From an uncultured Acetatifactor sp. (GTDB lineage Bacteria > Bacillota > Clostridia > Lachnospirales > Lachnospiraceae), in assembly GCA_947581865.1 (NCBI GenBank), contig CANPWA010000004.1, positions 62,001 through 126,000 on the forward strand: a stretch of 64,000 nt of DNA. The letters are read 5' to 3'. Made by a program: the position numbers and the translations under genes. The stretch's first letter is position 1; the number at the start of each line of letters is the position of its first letter. Below are positions 8,023 through 17,700 of this stretch, one piece after another. Below the pieces are notes generated by a model. That model saw only the letters and a program-made list of their open reading frames with translations, was not told where the DNA came from and did not search any database.

Positions 8023-9312
8023 CTAAAAAGAATGTAAAGAAATGATAAAAGAAATAGATTTTCCGTCCTCACTCTGCGCAGTGATGCTTCCCCGGTACTG
8101 CTCCACGATGGCTTTGACGATGGACAGCCCGATGCCGCTGCCTCCGGTGGCAGAATTCCGCGAGGCGTCTGTCCGATAGAAACGCTCAAACAGAACATCC
8201 TGATTCCCGGGTGCAATACCGCTCTCCCTATCCACAGTATTCCATACCGTCAGACGTACCCTGCCGTTTTTTTTCCCCGGCTTTACCGTCTCGAGTCTGA
8301 GCCGTATCTCCCCCTGTGGAGAGCTGTATTTCAAAGCATTGTCCAAAAGCAGGGAGAGCATCCGGCGCAGCCCGTCCTCCTGACCGGCGCAGACGACTCC
8401 CTCCTCAATCTCCGCAGTCAGAGTCTTTGCACCGGCGCGGGCAAGGGGCTCGAACATTTCGCCGGTCTGTGCCGCGAGAGCAGAGAGATCGCATGCCCAT
8501 AGCTCAGGCTTTTCTTCCTCCTCCAGCCTGGAGAGCGCCACCAGCTGCTCGGTCAGCGCCCGCAGCCGCTCCACCTGATTGCGGATGCTCGCACTCCACC
8601 GGCTCTCCTGCCCCTCCATCTCCAGGATATCCACATTTGCCGAGATGATCGCAAGGGGCGTCTTGAGCTCGTGGCTGGCGTCTGTGATAAAACGCTTCTG
8701 TCTGGCATAACTCTCCTCCACCGTCACAAAAACCTTTCGGGAAAAATACAAGACCAGGAGGAACACGGCGGTCATCCCCAAAAGAGACACCCCCGCACTG
8801 GTCAGCACCAGCCCGCGGAAAGCATCCATCTGTGTCCCGCAGTCCACAAAAATAATCTGCACGCCATCTTCCGACGGCTGCCGGAGAAAGCGATAATCTC
8901 CCAGAAAACCTGTCCGTTTCCCCTGCCTCCAGATTTGTTTTGCATACTCTGCCGCTTCATCCGTCTCCACCGCCGCTATCCGCCCGGTGTCCACAGATAT
9001 TACCTCTCCGCTTTCGTCCAGACGCACCGAAAAAAAGCGGGTATCATAGGGTGTCTCCGGAGACATTCCCCGAAATTTTTCCCGCTCCTCCCGGATTGGG
9101 GGCGGCTCCATCTCCCCTTCCGGTCTGCGTCCAAAGGGTGTATCCTCCGGAAAATGCCCTCCATTCTCCGCCAGCATATTCAGGATCCTGTCCGCCCGAT
9201 CGACGACACTTCGATAGCTCGCCACATTCAGGCTGCACACGATCACCGCAAGCACCGCCAATACCGAACACATCGCCACCGTGATAAAATTTCTCCTCAG
9301 TCGTCTGATCAT
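8023..9312 (-). CDS. Membrane sensor histidine kinase
   Basis: 429 residues. Membrane helices at about 12-32 and 168-190 bracket an extracytoplasmic sensor region of about 135 residues with no domain I recognise. The HisKA box FITDASHELKTPL places the phospho-accepting His at 214, and the C-terminal ATPase domain has the N box (DNALKYS) and a G box (GGSGIGLSIVKAI). It overlaps the response-regulator gene by four bases and is cotranscribed with it. The VTC-unit operator begins 16 bases after its stop codon. Confidence 0.93.
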   Translation of the reverse strand: MIRRLRRNFITVAMCSVLAVLAVIVCSLNVASYRSVVDRADRILNMLAENGGHFPEDTPFGRRPEGEMEPPPIREEREKFRGMSPETPYDTRFFSVRLDESGEVISVDTGRIAAVETDEAAEYAKQIWRQGKRTGFLGDYRFLRQPSEDGVQIIFVDCGTQMDAFRGLVLTSAGVSLLGMTAVFLLVLYFSRKVFVTVEESYARQKRFITDASHELKTPLAIISANVDILEMEGQESRWSASIRNQVERLRALTEQLVALSRLEEEEKPELWACDLSALAAQTGEMFEPLARAGAKTLTAEIEEGVVCAGQEDGLRRMLSLLLDNALKYSSPQGEIRLRLETVKPGKKNGRVRLTVWNTVDRESGIAPGNQDVLFERFYRTDASRNSATGGSGIGLSIVKAIVEQYRGSITAQSEDGKSISFIISLHSF

Positions 9313-9983
9313 GTTTGTCTCTCCAATGTATACCCCTGGTTCCGCACCGCTTTAATCTGCACATCCGCCCCTATGGACATCAGCTTTTTCCTGAGATAAG
9401 AGATGTTGACCCACACCACACTCGCCTCTGTGTCGCTTCCGTAACCCCACACGCGCTCCATGAAACGCTCCACACCGAGCACCTGTCCGGCATTTGCCAT
9501 GAGCATCTCCAGCATCTGAAATTCCTTGTTGCCCAGCCGCACCTTTCCCCCCGGCGCCGCCGCCTCAAAGGTACTCTTGTCCAGCGTGAGATTCCCGCAT
9601 TTTAACAGATTGTCAACCTCCGTGGGCTGACGTCTGGTCATGGCGCGTATCCGCGCCAGAAGTTCCCGGGTGTCAAACGGCTTGGTGAGATAATCGTTGG
9701 CGCCGCCGTCCAGCCCCTCCACTCTGTCATCCACTCCGGATCTGGCGGTCAGAAGCAGTACCGGCACACCGTTTCCCTCCCCGCGCACTCTCCTTAACAC
9801 CGTCAGCCCGTCCAGCCCCGGCATCATGATATCCAGGATCGCGCCGTCATACTCCTGCCCTTCCAGATAGTCCAGCGCATCCTGCCCGTTATACACCACA
9901 TCCACCGAATAACAGTGATGTTTTAATATCACGGCGAGAGCATCCGCCAGTTCCCGCTCGTCCTCCGCAAGCAACAGTCTCAT
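9309..9983 (-). CDS. OmpR/PhoB-family response regulator
   Basis: 224 residues. The receiver domain has the acidic pocket (AEDE), the phospho-acceptor Asp51 in ILDIMMPG, and the conserved Lys in YLTKPFD. A winged-helix DNA-binding domain occupies about 125-224. It pairs with the overlapping kinase, and the 11-bp direct repeats in front of the VTC gene fit this subfamily. Whether it also controls its own gene is unclear; I see no second copy of the repeat ahead of it. Confidence 0.93.
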   Translation of the reverse strand: MRLLLAEDERELADALAVILKHHCYSVDVVYNGQDALDYLEGQEYDGAILDIMMPGLDGLTVLRRVRGEGNGVPVLLLTARSGVDDRVEGLDGGANDYLTKPFDTRELLARIRAMTRRQPTEVDNLLKCGNLTLDKSTFEAAAPGGKVRLGNKEFQMLEMLMANAGQVLGVERFMERVWGYGSDTEASVVWVNISYLRKKLMSIGADVQIKAVRNQGYTLERQT

Positions 9984-10038
9984 CTTTTTTCCTCTTTTCC
10001 GCCTTTCGGGAGCAAATCCCGGTTTTCCTCACAGAATC

Positions 10039-10067
10039 TTGACAAAACAGCCTGTACCCCTTATAGT
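10039..10067 (+). promoter_or_regulatory. Sigma-A-type promoter for the TPP riboswitch-thiT transcript
   Basis: TTGACA (10039-10044), 17-base spacer, TATAGT (10062-10067), giving a predicted start near 10074, about 35 bases before the riboswitch. Confidence 0.75.
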
Positions 10068-10108
10068 AAATCTGTGATTCGTTTCTGTAAATAAAAATCA
10101 TAAAACGC

Positions 10109-10207
10109 GCCAGGGGAGCACATCGCTGAGATTGAAGCCGGACCGCCACGCACGGGCCGCGCTTCTAACCCTCACTACCTGACCCGGATAATACCGGCGT
10201 AGGGAGG
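10109..10207 (+). promoter_or_regulatory. TPP (THI-element) riboswitch
   Basis: All conserved blocks of the thiamine pyrophosphate aptamer are present in order: CAGGGGAGC (10111-10119), CTGAGA (10126-10131), a variable GC-rich arm, ACCCTCACTACCTGA (10168-10182), CGGATAATACCG (10185-10196) and CGTAGGGA (10198-10205). It is followed by the hairpin at 10264-10290 and thiT, so bound TPP should lower expression of thiamine uptake. Confidence 0.95.
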
Positions 10208-10263
10208 CACCGTTCCGGGAAACGACTGTTTTTGTCCGACAGCTTTCCCGGGGTCCGATGCTG

Positions 10264-10295
10264 TTCCTCCTCGCGAAAACGAAGGAGGAATTTTT
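10264..10295 (+). terminator. Expression-platform hairpin that is both terminator-like and contains the thiT ribosome site
   Basis: TTCCTCCTCG (10264-10273) pairs with CGAAGGAGGAA (10280-10290), with one bulged A, and five T follow directly before ATG 10296. The 3' arm is the Shine-Dalgarno sequence GGAGG. The same structure could therefore end transcription or hide the ribosome site when TPP is bound. Confidence 0.7.
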
Positions 10296-10988
10296 ATGGA
10301 TAATTTTTTTGCAGCACCCACCGATGTATGGGGGGATGATGCCGTCATGCTGACCGGCACAGGAACCGGTATCGTCATTGCCGTCATGGCAATTCTGGTC
10401 CTGATCGCGCTGTTTGGCTTCGGGCTCAGGAAAAAGGGCGATCCGAAGACCAAAAGCCGCATCACCACCAGGCAGCTCGTGTTTTCCGCCATGGCTGTCG
10501 CCCTTGCCATGGTAACTTCCATGATAAAGCTTGTGGACATGCCCCTGGGCGGGTCGGTGACGCTGTTGAGCATGCTCTTTATCGTGCTGATCGGCTACTG
10601 GTACGGTCCCGTCGCCGGCATTGCCACCGGCATGGCCTACGGTCTGCTGCAGTTTGTCCTGGAACCGATCTTTTACACCCTGCCGCAGATGCTTGTGGAC
10701 TATCCCCTCGCCTTCGGCGCGCTGGGGCTGTCCGGCATCTTCCACGACAAAAAGTACGGGCTGCAGATCGGCTACGTCGCAGGAGTGCTCGGGCGGTTTG
10801 TGTTTTCCTTTCTCTCCGGCATTCTGTTCTTTGCGTCATATGCTCCCGAGGGCATGAGCGCTGCGGTCTACTCAGCGGAGTACAACGGAAGCTATCTCGC
10901 CGCGGAAGGCATCCTGACGCTGGTCATCATCAGCCTCCCTCCGGTTGCCAAAGCCCTGAAGCATGTCCGGAAACTGGTCTCCGAGTGA
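10296..10988 (+). CDS. thiT: Thiamine-specific ECF transporter S component ThiT
   Basis: 230 residues with six predicted helices. From residue 52 on it matches ThiT: TRQLVFSAMAVALAMVTS, the GGSVTL turn, and LIGYWYGPVAGIATG, with helices and aromatic residues that form the thiamine pocket in this family. An extra N-terminal helix of about 45 residues precedes the usual core. ThiT binds thiamine outside the cell and works with the shared EcfA/EcfA'/EcfT energising module, which is not in this window. The TPP riboswitch directly upstream confirms the substrate. Confidence 0.93.
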   Translation: MDNFFAAPTDVWGDDAVMLTGTGTGIVIAVMAILVLIALFGFGLRKKGDPKTKSRITTRQLVFSAMAVALAMVTSMIKLVDMPLGGSVTLLSMLFIVLIGYWYGPVAGIATGMAYGLLQFVLEPIFYTLPQMLVDYPLAFGALGLSGIFHDKKYGLQIGYVAGVLGRFVFSFLSGILFFASYAPEGMSAAVYSAEYNGSYLAAEGILTLVIISLPPVAKALKHVRKLVSE

Positions 10989-11016
10989 CAAAAGGCTCTG
11001 TCACAAAATATCCGGC

Positions 11017-11057
11017 GCCCTGCCGTGGCTCACTGCAGTCATGGCAGGGTGTTTTTT
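11017..11057 (+). terminator. Intrinsic terminator after thiT
   Basis: GCCCTGCCGTG (11017-11027) pairs with CATGGCAGGGT (11040-11050), with G-T pairs, and six T follow. It sits between the convergent thiT and addA genes. Confidence 0.85.
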
Positions 11058-11061
11058 ACGC

Positions 11062-14000
11062 TTACCGCTCCCCGCTTTCCAGATAAAAAGAATATAGGAT
11101 CTTCTCCTTCACGGGCATCCCCAGAAGACGCTCCAGCGCCTCCTGATAATATCCAAGCTGTGTCTCGTAACGGTTCCACAGCTCGTCCATCCCCCCGATC
11201 ACATCCGTCTTGTAATCCAGCAGGACGATCTCCCCGTCCTCGATCCAGAACACATCGATGATCCCCTGGATCAACACATTTTCTTCCTCGGGAAAGCTCT
11301 CGGATAGTCTCCGGGCGGCGATCCCCAGCACAAAGGGCTGCTCTCTGTAGAGCCTGCCCTGAAGCGATGCCGCCCACATCCGGTAGGCAAACCCGGATTC
11401 CAGAAATCTGACCAGTTTCCCGAAATTCAATGCCTCATAATATTCTTTTGACAACCGGAGATGTTCTCTCTCCTCACACAGAAATTCCATGAGGTCTTTT
11501 TTGAGCCTTTCTCTCTGCAGGCAGGTTTGGTACTCCTCATAATTTCCCGGCAGACTGTCAAACTGCGCCCCCAGAATCTTATTAAAATCCAGAAGTTCCA
11601 TGGCGCGGTGAAAGGCATTTCCGCGCACGGCACCGGTGATCTTTTCCTGTCCGCGGCAAAAAGACGGAATATAGGGAATGACTTCCTTTTCCTCAAAGGC
11701 ATGATATGCGGCTTCATCTTTCTGTGCCATCGCCGCCGCCTTAAGCTCCGACACCGTGGTCTTGGTATACAGTTTCTTCAGATTTTCATGGGGATACACA
11801 TAGTCAAGCTGCCGGCGCAGCGCCTCCACGGCGCCGGCATCGGCATAGCGGCGGGCGCTGCGCAATTCCTCCCTGCGCCCCCAGAGCGTCTCCTGCTCCT
11901 GCAGAGTATCCAGCTTAAGATCCTCCTGTCCGATCACATGCACCTGCAGCCCGGTGCCGCCCAGGACGGGCAGCAGAAAATCCAGATAGCTCCCCGCTTC
12001 CATATAGTCCGGATATTCCAGCCTTTCCTGCGCGTATTCCTTCGCGCTCTCCCACTGCCCGGCAGCGTCCTCTGCCGCCGCGCTTAAGATCAGCTTCTCC
12101 TTCGCCCTGGTCAGCGCCACATAGAGAACGCGCAGCTCCTCTGCCAGCCCCTCTTCCCGCAGCTTTTTTGCCAGAATATTCTGGCGCAGCGTCCTGTTGC
12201 GGACACGCTTGCGCGCATCCACAAAATTCACGCCCAGCCCCAGATCCATGTCAATGATCAGAGCCCGGCTGTAATCCCGGGTGTTGAATTTTTTGCCCAG
12301 CCCCGCCACAAAGGTCACGGGAAACTCCAGCCCCTTAGACTTATGGATGCTCATAATACGCACCACATCCGCATTTTCGTCCAGCATATCCGTCTCGCCG
12401 TAATCCACATCGTATTTTTCCAGCTGCTCCATGTAACGCACAAAATGGAACAGCCCGAAATAACTTGTCTTTTCAAAGTCCGATGCTTTGGTAAAAAGCA
12501 TTTCCACATTTGCCCGGCGCTTGCTCCCGGCGGGAAGCGCCGTCACATAATTCAGATAATCATGCTCCTCCACCAGCTTCTGTAACAGTTCCCTTATCGG
12601 CAGATAGACCGTATAGCTCCGGTAACGCCTCAGTTTCTCCAAAAATGCCGATGCCTTTTGGGCAAGACGCTCTCCGTCCACGGCTTCTTCCACGCCGGGG
12701 ATCTCCCTGCTCTCTCTCTCCCCGGCTTCCCACCTGCACAGCGCCTCATACAGGCAGCAATCTTTCTTCCCTGCCCGCAATATGGCAATCTCCTCCTCGG
12801 AGAAACCGCCGAACAGGGATTTCAACATCCCGTAGAGAGGGATATCCTGTCTGGGATTATCAAGCACCCTGAGCACCTGCAAAAGCTCCTGCACTTCCAT
12901 CGCCCCGAAATATCCCGTCTTGGAGGTGATATGCACGGGAATTCCCTCCTGCTCCAGGACGGTCTTAAACTCCTCATCCCATCCCTGTCCCGCACGCAGC
13001 AGGATCACGATGTCCGAATAGCGTGTCTGCCTGAGCTCTCCGGTGGCTTTGTCCGTCACCCTAAACTCCTGTTTGAGCTTCCGGATACGGGCGGCGATCG
13101 CCATCGCCTCCGCCTGCCTCGCGTTGAGTTCCCCGCCCCCGGGTTTTTCCACCAGCAAAAGCTCACTCTCATTTCCCTCGCTGTCAGGGTAATCCGCACC
13201 GGTGTAGAGCGCCGCGCGCTCATCGTACACGATCCCCCCCGTCTCCCTGCTCATCAGCCGGGAAAACACATTGTTCACCGTGTCGATCACCTGAGCGCGG
13301 CTGCGGAAATTACGGCTTAAATCGATACGGCAGCGCTCGCTGCCATCTTCCTCATAAGTCTCATACTTCTCCAGGAACAGTTCCGGTCTCGCCAGACGGA
13401 AACGGTAGATGCTCTGTTTGACATCTCCCACCATAAACCGGTTGAACTGACCGTCCTCCTCCCCGGAGACTGCCTTCAGAAGGCATTCCTGAACCAGATT
13501 GCTGTCCTGATACTCATCGATCAAAATCTCGCGGAAATACTGTCTGTATTCCTTCGCTACCCGGCTGGGAGCGATCCCGCCGCCATCCCTGTCCAGAAGG
13601 ATTTCCAGCGCATAATGCTCCATGTCCGAAAAATCGATCATCTTCCGCTCCAGCTTCTGCTGCCTCATCCTGCGGTTAAATTCCAGTGTCAGATCCACCA
13701 GCTCACACACGGCGCTCCCACATTGCACGGACTGACGCACGGCAAGTTCCGGCGGAGTCTGAAAGAAACTGCTCCCCATCTCCTGCAGGATATCCTTCAC
13801 ATGACCGCGCAGACGTTTTGCCAGTTCCCGTTTATCGGGAAGGACACTGTCGTCCTTCTTCGAGGGAAGTCTGCCAAACTTTACATTGGCGATCCTTTCG
13901 CTGTACGCCGCCAGGGAATCGGACTCTCTTAAACCTTTTAATGCTTCCAGTTCCTGCTCCACCATCTCCCCGTACATATAGGGGCCATCCGGTGACTCGC

Positions 14001-14715
14001 AGATCCTGAGAACCTTGGATAGTTTGTCGATACAGCCCTCCAGCATGGCATTCACATAATGCTTCAGATACCTGCCCGTCTCCCCCGCAAGAAGTTCGTC
14101 CGGCGTCTGCGCCGCATAATCCTGTCTGCGCGCCGCCAGCCATTCCTCGGGAAAGGGACAGCTCTCCGCACATTTTGAAAGCGTTAAAATATGATTTTCC
14201 AGCGCGCTTTCCTGTCCGCCCGGGCAGAAAAACTCCACACACTCCAGAAACGCCTCTCTTCCCTCGGCGAACGACTCCTCCAAAAGCCCGGAGAGCACCT
14301 CCCGGGCAAGCAGCCCGATCTCATTTTCATCTGCCACGCGGAAAGCGGGGTCCAGCCCGATCTCATGAAAATGATTGCGGATGATAAACAGACAGAAGCT
14401 GTCTATGGTGGTGATCTGCGCGTTGTGCAAAAGCGCAGACTGACGCTGTATATGCTCGCTCTTCGGATTGTCCCTCAGTCTGGCTTCGATCCCCAGAGCG
14501 ATCCTCTCCCGCATCTCCTCCGCTGCCGCGTTGGTAAAAGTCACGATGAGCAGACGGTCAATATCCACGGGATCCGTCTCATCGCAGACCATCCGCACAA
14601 TGCGCTCCACCAGCACCGCCGTCTTGCCGCTGCCCGCCGCCGCCGACACCAGAATATTCCGTTTATGAAGTTGTATGACCTTTTCCTGCTGCGGCGTAAA
14701 TGCGATGGGCATCAT
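11062..14715 (-). CDS. addA: ATP-dependent helicase/nuclease subunit A
   Basis: 1,217 residues, normal for AddA. UvrD-type helicase motifs: Walker A SAAAGSGKT (24-32), DEYQDSN near residue 400, and IHKSKGLEFPVTFV (motif V) in the middle of the second half. The C-terminal RecB-type nuclease has LLDYKTD near residue 1165. AddAB is the Firmicutes equivalent of RecBCD: it unwinds and trims double-strand ends until it meets a Chi site, then prepares the 3' strand for RecA. It overlaps addB by four bases and is translated after it. Confidence 0.97.
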   Translation of the reverse strand: MMPIAFTPQQEKVIQLHKRNILVSAAAGSGKTAVLVERIVRMVCDETDPVDIDRLLIVTFTNAAAEEMRERIALGIEARLRDNPKSEHIQRQSALLHNAQITTIDSFCLFIIRNHFHEIGLDPAFRVADENEIGLLAREVLSGLLEESFAEGREAFLECVEFFCPGGQESALENHILTLSKCAESCPFPEEWLAARRQDYAAQTPDELLAGETGRYLKHYVNAMLEGCIDKLSKVLRICESPDGPYMYGEMVEQELEALKGLRESDSLAAYSERIANVKFGRLPSKKDDSVLPDKRELAKRLRGHVKDILQEMGSSFFQTPPELAVRQSVQCGSAVCELVDLTLEFNRRMRQQKLERKMIDFSDMEHYALEILLDRDGGGIAPSRVAKEYRQYFREILIDEYQDSNLVQECLLKAVSGEEDGQFNRFMVGDVKQSIYRFRLARPELFLEKYETYEEDGSERCRIDLSRNFRSRAQVIDTVNNVFSRLMSRETGGIVYDERAALYTGADYPDSEGNESELLLVEKPGGGELNARQAEAMAIAARIRKLKQEFRVTDKATGELRQTRYSDIVILLRAGQGWDEEFKTVLEQEGIPVHITSKTGYFGAMEVQELLQVLRVLDNPRQDIPLYGMLKSLFGGFSEEEIAILRAGKKDCCLYEALCRWEAGERESREIPGVEEAVDGERLAQKASAFLEKLRRYRSYTVYLPIRELLQKLVEEHDYLNYVTALPAGSKRRANVEMLFTKASDFEKTSYFGLFHFVRYMEQLEKYDVDYGETDMLDENADVVRIMSIHKSKGLEFPVTFVAGLGKKFNTRDYSRALIIDMDLGLGVNFVDARKRVRNRTLRQNILAKKLREEGLAEELRVLYVALTRAKEKLILSAAAEDAAGQWESAKEYAQERLEYPDYMEAGSYLDFLLPVLGGTGLQVHVIGQEDLKLDTLQEQETLWGRREELRSARRYADAGAVEALRRQLDYVYPHENLKKLYTKTTVSELKAAAMAQKDEAAYHAFEEKEVIPYIPSFCRGQEKITGAVRGNAFHRAMELLDFNKILGAQFDSLPGNYEEYQTCLQRERLKKDLMEFLCEEREHLRLSKEYYEALNFGKLVRFLESGFAYRMWAASLQGRLYREQPFVLGIAARRLSESFPEEENVLIQGIIDVFWIEDGEIVLLDYKTDVIGGMDELWNRYETQLGYYQEALERLLGMPVKEKILYSFYLESGER

Positions 14716-17700
14716 TCTCTCCTCATTTCTTCCAATACTGTCTCTTTGTCCAGGCTCTTGAGCCTGCGCTTTTCAAAACCCGGGACGGAACTGTCAAACC
14801 CGCAGACCTTTTTGTAGGCACAGTAAGTGCATGCTTCCTCAGTCCCTTTTTCGTAGGGATTGACGCTGATGCAGCCGTCCAGCATCTGTTTTCCGATCTC
14901 CCGGATCTTGCGGTTTACATAGTCCGAAACCAGCGCCAGCTCCTCCCCGCTTAAGATATCCGAACGGGAGGAAAAGCTGCCGTCTTTTTTCTTCTCCACG
15001 GGAATCACATCGGACTTCTCCTCCATGGTGCCGTCAAGCTTTTCCACCACCGCGGGATCTCCGTTTACCACCCCGTTCATCCTTAGTTTTTTGATGATCT
15101 GATCGTTCAATTCCTCATCCGACAGCTCCACCGCAGTCTCCACCACCGGATCGTCTATGTGATAATAAAGAAGCGCCGCCGGTACGATCTCCTTATCGGG
15201 ATGCCTCTGCGTCTCCAGCTCCAATGCCGCATTCATATACACCACCAGCTGAAGCTGCAGCCCGTAATACAGCGCCGCCAGATCAAACTGACGGCTGCCG
15301 GACTTATAGTCGATCACTTTCACATACACATGCTCCCCGTCCTCCATCGTATCAATCCTGTCGATGCGTCCCTGCAGATGTATGCGCTCGTCCTCCGAGA
15401 GCGTCACCCGGATGCTGGAGAGATTCTCCGCAGACCGGAAAGAAAACTCGTACTCCTCCGGTCGGAAACTCCCCCGTTTCAGATGTTCCTGCAGCGTCAG
15501 CACCGTCCTGGTGAGCACACGTCCCATGCGCCGGATCGCATACTCATTCCGGGCACTGCTATAGAGAATCGTATCCCCGTACACGGCGGCACAGGATTCC
15601 AGCGCTTTCGCCACCGCCCGCCCGCAAAACTCTTCCGGGAAATCAAACCAGGTATAACCATTCTCCGTGAGCTGAGCGCCAAATTCCTCCAGCACTTCGT
15701 GATATACATTGCCCATGTCCACCGCTTCAAAGCCGAACTCCTCCCGCTCCTTCAGCGACAGCCCATACTGTAAAAAATGCCGGTAGGCACACGCCGCAAA
15801 GGTTTCCAGCCTGGTCACACTGTTGTAGAGCTGTCTGCCGTACAACAGCCGGGCGACGATCCTGGACAGCCTCAGATCCCGGTATCTGGCAAATGCCGCC
15901 TGCTCCAGCTCTGCATCGCCCCCAAAGGCGCTGTATACGGTAAAAAATTCCTCCCTTGCCCTGTCGTCTGCAAGGGAACCCTCCGCGTATTCTCTCAAAA
16001 GCTTCGCCAAAAATTCCCTGCCCTGCAGAGGATTCACGATCTGTTCCATCACCGGTCTGTTCTGCGGATGATCCACCGAAAGCTCCAAAAAGAGATTCTG
16101 TACCGTCTCGATCAGATAGGCGGGACGGATCGTCTTTCCGCCGTTATTCACACGGGAATAGGACAGATACAGCCGCTCGGAGGGCTTGGTCATATTCAGA
16201 TACAGATACAGTCTCTGGATATACATCTGCTGCCTTGGCGAAGGGGCAAGTTCCAGACCGGACTCCCTGAGAAACTCCCGATCCATATCGGAGATAATGC
16301 CTCCCCTGGAAGCGCCCTTGGGGATATTGCCGTCATTTACTCCCAAAAAGAACAACACCTTCACCTGCCTGAGCCGGGTGCGCTCCATATCCCCCACCGT
16401 GACACGGTCCACATTCTGCGGAATGGTGCCCACCTCGATCTCCCCGATGCCGGATTCCAGAATATCCGCAAACTCCTCCAGGGAAAGCTCCTCCTGCCCC
16501 AGCAGACTGTGTATCTGCTCCAGAAGTTCCATCACAAGCCGGTAAATCTGGGCGTACTCCCTTGACCGCACCGGATCCTGCTGCGCCTCAAAATATCTCT
16601 CATACTCTGCCAGCTTCTCCTGAACCTGATTTGCCACCAGAAACGCATACAGCTTCTCCACATACTCCGATGCCGAAGCCCTGCCTTCCGGACGCAGCAT
16701 CTCCACCTGTTCCACCAACTGCTTTCTCAGTGCGTTCAGATGCGCCAGCGCCTCCTCATCCTCTCCCATCTGCGCCGTCTTGTGGGTGAAGATCCTGCTA
16801 AAACGCCTGTAACCGCTCATGCCCGTCTGGATACAATAATTTTCCAGCTCGTCCACATCCTCCGGCGTCATATCTGCCAGACCGCTCCGAAGATAGTGAA
16901 AGACCGCATGATAGGAAAAATCCTTTTCAAACAGTTCCAGTGCGCTCTTGATATATTCGATCATGGGATTCAAATGAATGCCTCTGGTGCGGTCCAGAAA
17001 GCAGGGAATTCCCATCCGTGAAAATTCCGTCTCCACATGGGGAGCGTATTCCTCCATATCTCCTACCACGATGGCGATATCCCTGTATGCCAGCCCTTTC
17101 TCCCGGATCAGACGGCAGATTTCCAGCCCGGTCTGATGAACTTCCTCCCTGGGGGAGAGAGCCTCAAACATCCGGATCTCCCCCTGTGGCTCCCCGTAAG
17201 TCTCACAGGGATAGCGGAACAACATTCGTTCCAGATGCGCCAGAGCCGGGCTGTTCTCGAAACGGTGCCCCTGCTTTTTCCGAAGACAGATCTTTCTGCC
17301 AAACCGCTCCGTCAGGGTCGCACATTCCTCGTCCCCTGCCCCCGGGGCGCCGGGCACTCCCCCCGCCGCAGTCTCCGGCCAGCTCTCAATAAACACATCC
17401 GGTTCCCTCCGCACCCCGCATTCCGCCGCCAGATGCTCTAAGTCCGCAACCGTCTTCTTGCTCAGGTGAAATAATCTCTGTTCCCCGTCAAGCAAATAAG
17501 GATTCTCCCCCTCGCCTAAGGTCACTGTCACGATCACTTCGCCGCACAGCCGCATGAGTTCCCGGATCAGCCTGTTCTGAATGGGAGTAAAGCCGGTAAA
17601 GCCGTCAAAAACAACGACGCTCTCCCTGATCAGTTTCGACTGCTGCAGGGATCTGGCCAGCACATCCAGCTTCTCCTCGGTGGTAATATAATTTCCGCGT

